Source of the DNA: Myxococcales bacterium
GTDB lineage: Bacteria > Myxococcota > UBA727 > VGSZ01
DNA: 64,000 bases
Reading direction: 5' to 3'
NCBI GenBank assembly: GCA_023248635.1
Contig: JAHFED010000028.1
Location: 1 to 64,000 of the forward strand
Position 1 is the first letter of the stretch. Every line of letters begins with the position of its first letter. A program made the position numbers and the translations under genes. Below the pieces are notes generated by a model. The model was not told where the DNA came from. It did not search any database and worked only from the letters and a program-made list of their open reading frames with translations. This document shows, piece after piece, positions 58,324 to 64,000 of this stretch.

Positions 58324-59526
58324 ATGTCGTCAGGCCCCCGCGCCACCGTTCTTCTCGTCTGGCTGGCGGCGACGTTCTCGTCGGTTGCACAAGCGCACGG
58401 CGCCGCGCCCATGCCCGATGCAACGACGGCGCCCGCCGAGCTGGTGCTCGGTGAGCGAGCCGACAGCGTCTTCCATGCGGTGGCAACAGCGCAGCTCGGC
58501 GATGAGACGGAAGTGGAAGTGCAGCTCACCCGCCACCTGGAGCCGGCAGATCCACTCCTCGGTGACGAAGCTCCTGTCGCCGACGCCGCAGTCACCATTT
58601 CGATCGACAGTGCGGCTGGCGCCGTCTTCGCGGGGCCGACCACGGCCCACCTGGAGGGCGAAGCGGGGCGCTATGGCGTCCACTTTCCGCGGCTGCCAGC
58701 CGGCAGCTACGTCATCAGGGTCGAGACTCAACGGCCGGAAGGCCCGCCGTTCGCTGCGACCTTTGCGCTCGCCCTTGCAGCAGCCGCCGCGATCCCATCG
58801 TCGGCGCCGATGAGCGGTGAGCATGAGATGACGGGCCACCATGCGATGGCCCATCCATTTCTGTCGCACATGGGCATCCCCGATGGTCCTGGTGAGATCA
58901 GCACCCGCATCACCGGCATCCGGCGTGACAGCGGTGCCGTCGCTGGCAACGACGTCGGCGTCCACATCGAAGCGGGCATCATCGAGGGGCTCGGGTTGCA
59001 TCTGCGCAACGACGCCATCACCGGCGACGGAATGGCCGACGACGAAGACCACGGCACCGAGCTGATGGTGATGTACGCGCCTCTCAAAGACGCCGAGAAC
59101 ACGATGGGCCTCTCCATCTTCGGGGAGGTCGCGGTCCCCACCCGCGGCAAGAACCTTCCGCCGCAGGCACCTTTTGTGGCCACCCTTCCGGTGAACTTCG
59201 GCGTCGGCGTCGGCGGCCGGTACATGTGGTCGACCTATCTCCTCGTCGACGCGATCGTCCATGTGGCCCCGACGGATCTCTACGACGGCGTGATGGCTGA
59301 ATACGAAGGCTCGCTGCAGGTGCGGCCCGTCGGCCGACTCTTCTTGATGCTCGAGACGTCGGGCGAGGTGATGTCCGAAGGCATCGAGAACAACGTGCTG
59401 CCGGCGGTGAAGCTTGGTCTAGGCAAGACGGGTCCCATCATCGGCGTCGGCGTCTCCTTCGCAACAACGGTCGCGCGACACTACGACCGCCAGCTGCTCG
59501 TTCAGCTCGATTGGGCGTTCGAATGA
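58324..59526 (+). CDS. Exported Met/His-rich protein with YtkA-like domain and beta-barrel
   Basis: The protein has 400 residues. ATG at 58324 follows GAGGTGACTTCA. The signal peptide is ATVLLVWLAATFSSVAQA. Residues about 35-155 are an immunoglobulin-like domain (EVQLTRHLEPADPLLGDEAP, YGVHFPRLPAGSYVIRVETQ), similar to YtkA/FixH-type modules. A Met/His-rich linker, MSGEHEMTGHHAMAHPFLSH, follows and could bind copper or other metal. The remaining 220 residues are amphipathic strands ending in LLVQLDWAFE, with aromatic C-terminus, so an outer-membrane barrel is likely. It is the first gene of a six-gene unit with a multicopper oxidase; its stop overlaps the next start (ATGA). The function is not known. 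Confidence 0.7.
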   Translation: MSSGPRATVLLVWLAATFSSVAQAHGAAPMPDATTAPAELVLGERADSVFHAVATAQLGDETEVEVQLTRHLEPADPLLGDEAPVADAAVTISIDSAAGAVFAGPTTAHLEGEAGRYGVHFPRLPAGSYVIRVETQRPEGPPFAATFALALAAAAAIPSSAPMSGEHEMTGHHAMAHPFLSHMGIPDGPGEISTRITGIRRDSGAVAGNDVGVHIEAGIIEGLGLHLRNDAITGDGMADDEDHGTELMVMYAPLKDAENTMGLSIFGEVAVPTRGKNLPPQAPFVATLPVNFGVGVGGRYMWSTYLLVDAIVHVAPTDLYDGVMAEYEGSLQVRPVGRLFLMLETSGEVMSEGIENNVLPAVKLGLGKTGPIIGVGVSFATTVARHYDRQLLVQLDWAFE

Positions 59527-60194
59527 TCCAGGGATCGTTCACATTGCTGCTGTCGTCGTTGGCGAGCGCGCAACCCAATGGCGGCGGCCTCAACTTCGAC
59601 GCCGTCGACACCGGTCCCGTTGTTGCTGCCGCCCATGCCGGTGACGCCACCAGCGTCATCGCCGCCGTCGTCGTCATCGTCGTCTTGCTTGGCTTGGTCG
59701 GCGTCGCAGGCTGGTCGGGGCGACAGGCCCAGCGCCCGGCCGTGCTTGATCTTGCGCGGGCACCGGTACCAGCCAAGCTCGCCACCATTGGCGTGCTGAC
59801 GATCTTTGCGCTGACCCACGCTCTGGGCGCAGCCGCCGTCTATCTCAACACCCGGGAGCTCTATCCGACAGCAACCGAGTACTTCTTCTACTTGAAGCCA
59901 GCGCGCCTCGCGTCGTTGTCCCACGCGCACTTGATGGCCATCGCGACGATGGATGGGATCGTCGCCGCCCTCTACACGCTCGGCCAGCGCGACGGAGTCG
60001 TCACCCGCGCCGTCGTCGTCGCCGCTTTTTTGGGCGTCACCAGCGACATCGCATCGTGGTGGCTCACCAAATACGCTGGCGGCGGCTTCGAGACGCTGTC
60101 GATGGTGAGCGGGGTGCTGTTCTCGGCAGCCTTCCTCGTCATGTCGGGTTCGGTGCTGTGGTGTATGTGGCGACCGGCGCGAGGCAAGTCATGA
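59523..60194 (+). CDS. Integral membrane protein of the redox operon
   Basis: The protein has 223 residues. A cleavable or anchored N-terminus is followed by helices at about 43-66 (VIAAVVVIVVLLGLVGVAG), 84-108 (LATIGVLTIFALTHALGAAA), 132-152, 160-180 and 190-212. Histidines lie inside or near helices (LTHALG, LSHAHLMAIATMDG) and could ligate haem or metal. Signals of a known family are lacking. The start overlaps the preceding stop by ATGA and its stop overlaps the next start by ATGA, so the three proteins are probably made in fixed ratio. It may carry electrons or metal through the inner membrane; this is inference from context. Confidence 0.7.
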   Translation: MIQGSFTLLLSSLASAQPNGGGLNFDAVDTGPVVAAAHAGDATSVIAAVVVIVVLLGLVGVAGWSGRQAQRPAVLDLARAPVPAKLATIGVLTIFALTHALGAAAVYLNTRELYPTATEYFFYLKPARLASLSHAHLMAIATMDGIVAALYTLGQRDGVVTRAVVVAAFLGVTSDIASWWLTKYAGGGFETLSMVSGVLFSAAFLVMSGSVLWCMWRPARGKS

Positions 60195-61516
60195 GCTTGC
60201 TCTTCGTCGTCGCCCTCACGCTGGCGGGCGCGCAGCCCGAACGGGCTCCTTACCTGCAGCCCTACTACCGCCCGGGCCTGTTGATGCAGCTGTTGGCGCA
60301 AGAACCCGAGCCCGCGCCCATCGTCCAGACACCCGATGCTGACGCGCTGCCGCTGCCGCCGTCGCCCCCGTCAGCCGAAGCTGAACCCGCCGGTCCACCG
60401 CCGTTGCCATCGCCGCCGCCGTCACCGGATGCGGGGTTGAATCTGGAAGCACCACAGCTGGGACCACCGCCATCGTCCAGCGGCGCTGCGGGCCTCGGCA
60501 TCGGGCCGCTCACGAACCTCGTCTTCGGCGGCACCATCGACCTTCGCTACATGTCCTCAAACGATGAGCCCGTCGGCATGGGCGTCATTCATGTGGCCGA
60601 GCTGTTTGCGACCACCAACGTCGGCGACTACCTCGCGCTACTCGTCGAACAGGTGTTGGTGACCAGCGATCTGTCGTCGTCGGTGGGGCAGGATCACGGC
60701 TTCGTCTACGTCACCATCGCGAATTTGCCGGTGCTGCCCGAGGGCACGGCCTTTCGAATCGGACGCTTCCGTCTGAAGTACGGCATCGACGCGAAGCTCG
60801 ACGCACCCGCCAATCCTTTGCGGCCTCCCGCGTACCGCACGCTGGGCCTCCTCTCGGATCGGGCGCTCGAGGTCTCGGGCTTCTTCGGCCCCGTCGACTA
60901 CGTTGTCGCGGTTGCCCTCGGACCAGACACGCTCTGGAAGGACGTCGTCGGCCCCAACGGCGCCGTCGTTGGTCAGTTGCAAACGGACGCGCTCAACACA
61001 TCACGACCAGTGTTGGGCAGAGTCGGCTTCGACATCGGCAGCGGTTGGCCCGCGTTTGGGCTCTCAGGCTATTTCGGAAAGAACTATGAGGTCGATGCCA
61101 TCGATGGATGGCAGAGCGGTGAGTTGATGAACTTCGGCGGCGCCCTCGACCTCAGTCGACTCGTCCTGAAGGAACGCGGTTCACTCGACGCGAGTTGGCA
61201 GGTTTGGCGACTGAAGATCGCCGCCGAATACACCCTGGGCCATGACGGCTTGGCGGCGACGGGTCCGTGGCTGCAGGCCGTCTTCGCGCGCACCGACATC
61301 AGCATCCTCCCGGAGTTGCTTACCGTGCAGCTGCAATACGACCGCCTCCACGATGGCAAGGTCGGATCGTCCGACGTCGGCGCCGCCGGTCTCGGCGTGA
61401 AATGGAACCTCAACGATTCATCGTGGATGAGGGCGTTCGTTCAGGGAAATGAGCGGCTCGTGATCGGCGAACCATCGGCATGGATGGCCGGCGCGCAGCT
61501 GCTGATCGCTTTTTAA
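60191..61516 (+). CDS. Porin-like outer-membrane protein of the redox operon
   Basis: The protein has 441 residues. A short signal peptide (LLFVVALTLAGA) is followed by a Pro/Ala-rich linker (about 40-100, with PPLPSPPPSPD). The rest is a beta-barrel sequence with repeated strand patterns (GTIDLRYMSSNDEPVGMGVI, FRIGRFRLKYGIDAKLDAPA, GRVGFDIGSGWPAFGLSGYF, LLTVQLQYDRLHDG). It ends in AQLLIAF, with C-terminal Phe as expected for BAM-dependent assembly. Barrel porins of this type are often encoded beside extracellular or periplasmic redox proteins. The ATGA overlaps at its 5' end, and the next gene begins 10 bp later behind a strong AAGGAGG. Confidence 0.75.
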   Translation: MSLLFVVALTLAGAQPERAPYLQPYYRPGLLMQLLAQEPEPAPIVQTPDADALPLPPSPPSAEAEPAGPPPLPSPPPSPDAGLNLEAPQLGPPPSSSGAAGLGIGPLTNLVFGGTIDLRYMSSNDEPVGMGVIHVAELFATTNVGDYLALLVEQVLVTSDLSSSVGQDHGFVYVTIANLPVLPEGTAFRIGRFRLKYGIDAKLDAPANPLRPPAYRTLGLLSDRALEVSGFFGPVDYVVAVALGPDTLWKDVVGPNGAVVGQLQTDALNTSRPVLGRVGFDIGSGWPAFGLSGYFGKNYEVDAIDGWQSGELMNFGGALDLSRLVLKERGSLDASWQVWRLKIAAEYTLGHDGLAATGPWLQAVFARTDISILPELLTVQLQYDRLHDGKVGSSDVGAAGLGVKWNLNDSSWMRAFVQGNERLVIGEPSAWMAGAQLLIAF

Positions 61517-61526
61517 GGAGGCTGAG

Positions 61527-62084
61527 ATGCGCGCTTTGACGGTGGTCGCTGCAACGGTGTTTTTACTCGTGGCCACGACAGCGACTGCCCACGATCGAAC
61601 CTGGCCCGGGAAGAAGCTCGGCAAGGCGTTGCCTCAAGCGAAGAGCTTCGTGCAACGCGTTGCGAGCCTCGGCCCCGCGCAAGTGGCCTGGGTCGAGACG
61701 GCCCTCGGCGAGCCCATCCGCAGCGAGGACAAAGCGCCCACCTTCTACGTCGGTACCGGCGCAGACGGCCGCAGCGTCGGTGTCGTCGTCTTCGTCGACG
61801 CCACCGGCGACAACGGCAAGATCGAGATCGGGGTGGCGCTCGATCCGGCCGGTCGCCTCGTCAACGTCGTGCTGTACGAGCACAGCGAGCGCGGCGTCGA
61901 CGATCGCGCCTTTCTCGATCAACTCACCGGCAAAACAGCGGCCAGCAAGCTCAAGGTCGGTGACGACATCCAGGCCAATGACGACAGCAAACACGCCGCC
62001 CAGGCCATCGCCAGCGCCGCGAAGCGTGGTGCCCTCTTGGCCATGGCCGCTCTCGGTCTCGGTCAGAAGGCAGGAACGCCATGA
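61527..62084 (+). CDS. Exported FMN_bind-like protein
   Basis: The protein has 185 residues behind a strong ribosome site (AAGGAGGCTGAG). The signal peptide is VVAATVFLLVATTATA. The mature part contains DKAPTFYVGTGADGRSVGVV, VALDPAGRLVNVVLYEHSER, FLDQLTGKTAASKLKVGDDI and AAQAIASAAKRGALLA. This series of strand-strand-FLxQ-GK-VGxD-AxxIA follows the FMN_bind (NqrC/RnfG) pattern. The usual S/T-G-A-T motif that carries covalent FMN is not found; the matching place reads QANDDSKHAAQ. It is a paralogue of the C-terminal half of the next gene. The stop overlaps the next start by ATGA. FMN binding is uncertain. Confidence 0.65.
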   Translation: MRALTVVAATVFLLVATTATAHDRTWPGKKLGKALPQAKSFVQRVASLGPAQVAWVETALGEPIRSEDKAPTFYVGTGADGRSVGVVVFVDATGDNGKIEIGVALDPAGRLVNVVLYEHSERGVDDRAFLDQLTGKTAASKLKVGDDIQANDDSKHAAQAIASAAKRGALLAMAALGLGQKAGTP

Positions 62085-62896
62085 AATCCGTCGCGATCGT
62101 CGCCGTCGTCGTCGCTGCCGTCGTCGCATTCGTCGCTGCGCCCAACGCCAACGCGCTGCCGGCCTACAGCCGCTTGTACAGTCAGCGCTACGGCTATCGC
62201 CCCAGCTGCGCGGCCTGTCACGAAAATGGCGGGGGCTCCGCGGTCACCGATTTCGGCCGAGACTTCTTGAGAGCAGGTGCGAACAGCCAGGCGTTCGCAC
62301 GTCTTGAGCCCAAGGACTCCGACGCAGACGGCGTCCTCAACGCCGACGAAGTGAAGGCCAAGAGCAACCCTGGCGACGCGCGCAGCAAGCCCGGCGCGAC
62401 GGGTGATTGGCTCGCCGACGCCGCGCAGACGCCGGTTCCTCGGGGGTTCCTGACGAAGCTCTTCCCTGATGCCGAAGGATTTTCGGCGCTTGAAGGTGCG
62501 CTGAGCGCGGACCAATTGGCGCGCGTGAAGGGCATCGTCGGCGTCGATCTGGGGGAAGCGGACAAGCTGCCGACCTTCTACTTTGCGCTGAAGGGCGGCA
62601 AGAAATTCGCGGTCGTACAGTACGTCGCGGCCGCTTCCATTGCAGGGCCGATCTCAATTGCGGTCGCGATGAACACGAACGCCACCGTGACGGCGGTGAA
62701 GGTCCTGAAGAACCCGTCGGCGAAGGCGATTGAGGCTGGCGCGTTTCTCTCACAATTCGCTGGCAAGCGCGCCGTCGATGCCCTGGAGGTCGGCAACGAC
62801 GTGCAACCCGCAGGCGGCGCCGACGAGGACTCCCGCGCGGTGGCCCTCGCGGTGAAGAAGGCCATCGCTGTGATCAACGTCGTGTTCAGTGGCTAG
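62081..62896 (+). CDS. Monohaem cytochrome c fused to FMN_bind-like domain
   Basis: The protein has 271 residues. Signal peptide IVAVVVAAVVAFVAAPNANA. Near residue 44, PSCAACHENGG gives one CxxCH haem attachment site. A short EF-hand-like Asp-rich loop, KDSDADGVLNADEVKAKSNP, follows near 77. The second half (about 140-271) repeats the fold of the preceding gene: EADKLPTFYFALKGGKKFAV, SQFAGKRAVDALEVGNDVQP and VALAVKKAIAVI. It again lacks a clear covalent FMN motif. A haem and a possible flavin or related carrier in one exported protein suggests electron transfer in the periplasm. It sits directly before the multicopper oxidase gene (43-bp gap). Confidence 0.7.
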   Translation: MKSVAIVAVVVAAVVAFVAAPNANALPAYSRLYSQRYGYRPSCAACHENGGGSAVTDFGRDFLRAGANSQAFARLEPKDSDADGVLNADEVKAKSNPGDARSKPGATGDWLADAAQTPVPRGFLTKLFPDAEGFSALEGALSADQLARVKGIVGVDLGEADKLPTFYFALKGGKKFAVVQYVAAASIAGPISIAVAMNTNATVTAVKVLKNPSAKAIEAGAFLSQFAGKRAVDALEVGNDVQPAGGADEDSRAVALAVKKAIAVINVVFSG

Positions 62897-62939
62897 CCAG
62901 CGGCTGCGTCGCAGCGAGTCAGAATTCACGGGAGTCGTC

Positions 62940-64000
62940 ATGAAAGCAATCGCCGTCGGCCTCGCCATCTCTTGCACCGCCTGTGTCGTCGAGCCACCGG
63001 TCGATGAGCGCGATTGGGCGCTGTCGCCCGCTGAAGACCTCGACCCCGACCCCAACGTCGTCGAGGTCGATATCGTCGCCGCCGCCACGGATGTCGAAGT
63101 GCTCCCAGGACACCTCACACGCATGTGGACCTTCAACGGACACTTTCCCGGTCCGCTCATCACGGCCAAGGTCGGCGACCGCGTCGTCGTGCACGTGAAG
63201 AACGCGCTCGACGAGGGCACCACCGTGCACTGGCATGGCCTCCGCGTGCCCGCTGCGATGGCTGGCGTGCCCGCCATGCAAGAGCCCATCGCGCCCGGCA
63301 GCAGCTTCACCTACGACTTCGTCGTCAAAGACGCGTTGCTGGCTTGGTACCACCCGCATCTGCGCTCCGAGGTGCAGGTCGAGCGCGGTCTGCAGGCGCC
63401 GTTTGTGGTGCGCGGCCAAGACGCGCGCGCGTTCGGCCGCGAGACGATCGTCGTCATCGACGACATCCTCCTCGACGACGACGGCGACGTCGCCCCGTTC
63501 GATGCCAGCCACATGGGCGAGATGCAGGGGCGTTTGGGCAACACCATCCTCGTCAACGGCCATCGACGGCCAGTGCTCGACGTGCGCCGCGGCGAACCGC
63601 AGGTACTGCGCCTCGTGAACAGCGCGAACGCCCGCACGATGCTGTTGCGGCTCCCCGACCACCAGCTCACCTGGCTCGCGAGCGACGGCGGCCCGCTGGA
63701 GGAGCCCCGCGACGTCGATGCGCTGTCGTTGGCGCCCGGCGAACGCGCCGACGTTCGCTTCGTCGTCGACGACGCTGTCGGCTCGACCCTCGACTTCGAA
63801 GTCGCGCCGGCGAAGGACGGCATGATGAGCGGCGGGATGACGAGCGGCGCGATGGCCTGGCACGGCGACGTTGGCGGCGACGGCAGCACCCGCCGCGCGC
63901 TACAGCTCCGCGTCATCGCCGGTGCCGCTGGCGCCTTCGACGATGTGCCGGCTCACCTCGGTGACGTGCCCGTGCTCGGCACCTCCGACGTTGTCCGCAC
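62940..64000 (+). CDS. Multicopper oxidase, partial (cut by window end)
   Basis: At least 353 residues are encoded; the frame is open to the window edge and the C-terminus is missing. ATG at 62940 follows CACGGGAGTCGTC. The N-terminus (AVGLAISCTACVVEPP) looks like a lipoprotein signal. First copper motifs are present: TTVHWHGLRVPAAMAGVPAM (HxHG) and LLAWYHPHLRSEVQVERGL (HPH), as in the type 2/type 3 centres of CopA/CueO-like oxidases. A Met-rich stretch, GMMSGGMTSGAMAWHGD, resembles the copper-sensing insert of CueO. The type 1 copper ligands would lie beyond the edge. It would oxidise Cu(I), another metal or an organic donor with oxygen as acceptor, perhaps with the cytochrome as partner. 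Confidence 0.88.
   Translation, partial: MKAIAVGLAISCTACVVEPPVDERDWALSPAEDLDPDPNVVEVDIVAAATDVEVLPGHLTRMWTFNGHFPGPLITAKVGDRVVVHVKNALDEGTTVHWHGLRVPAAMAGVPAMQEPIAPGSSFTYDFVVKDALLAWYHPHLRSEVQVERGLQAPFVVRGQDARAFGRETIVVIDDILLDDDGDVAPFDASHMGEMQGRLGNTILVNGHRRPVLDVRRGEPQVLRLVNSANARTMLLRLPDHQLTWLASDGGPLEEPRDVDALSLAPGERADVRFVVDDAVGSTLDFEVAPAKDGMMSGGMTSGAMAWHGDVGGDGSTRRALQLRVIAGAAGAFDDVPAHLGDVPVLGTSDVVR

Overview
This is a high-GC window from a bacterium that is probably a member of the Myxococcota (former Deltaproteobacteria). The evidence is indirect: a secreted metalloprotease ends in a MYXO-CTERM-like tail, there is a very large Ser/Thr kinase-AAA-TPR protein, an FHA protein, many lipoproteins and M16/M6-type proteases, an orphan type III secretion-like ATPase and a topoisomerase VI B subunit. 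GTC/GAC codons are heavily used, giving many Val and Asp runs. No rRNA, tRNA or CRISPR array was found.

Layout. 0-2 kb: two families of tandem hairpin repeats around a cell-wall hydrolase-like protein without a Sec signal, then a small FYDLN zinc-ribbon protein. 2-8.2 kb: a minus-strand operon for an envelope ABC system (two FtsX-type permeases, a LolA-like periplasmic protein, an outer-membrane beta-barrel, the ATPase, and a TetR regulator as last gene), with a perfect 13+4+13 palindrome at its head that is very probably the TetR operator. 8.2-11.2 kb: a hairpin array, a DUF1385 membrane protein, rpmE with its terminator, and two unknowns. 11.2-17.7 kb: an NtrC-type response regulator followed by a tightly packed trio of envelope metalloproteases (active M16, inactive M16 partner, lipoprotein with HELTH motif). 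17.7-22.7 kb: a 366-bp palindromic element bounded by perfect 23-bp inverted repeats, a ComEC-like beta-lactamase-fold lipoprotein, and two translationally coupled secreted proteins (BNR-like and ComEA-like) sharing a C-terminal domain. A second, half-length copy of the element lies in frame inside a small gene. 22.7-32.7 kb: giant kinase, RNA methyltransferase-like protein, SAM methyltransferase, phasin-like protein, Cof-type phosphatase and a peptidoglycan-binding repeat protein. 32.7-45.4 kb: Lhr helicase, FHA protein, NUDIX hydrolase, two exported unknowns, HAD phosphatase, dapA-dapB, a zinc-ribbon/TPR membrane protein and an esterase. 45.6-55.9 kb: SctN/FliI-type ATPase, HDOD protein, SthA transhydrogenase, M6-like protease, a dikinase with the domain order of plant glucan, water dikinases, and Top6B without a Top6A neighbour.

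55.9-58.3 kb is gene-poor and looks degenerate; it includes a lipoprotein gene broken by two frameshifts. From 58.3 kb to the window end runs a compact operon for an envelope redox or metal system: a Met/His-rich beta-barrel protein, a four-helix membrane protein, a porin-like protein, two paralogous FMN_bind-like proteins (one fused to a monohaem cytochrome c segment) and a multicopper oxidase cut by the window edge.

The strongest candidates for something new are the palindromic element that sits in frame in a gene, the glucan-dikinase-like protein, the redox/copper operon, and the shared domain of the BNR/ComEA-like pair. None of the functional statements could be tested by database search here; family names rest on motifs read from the translations.
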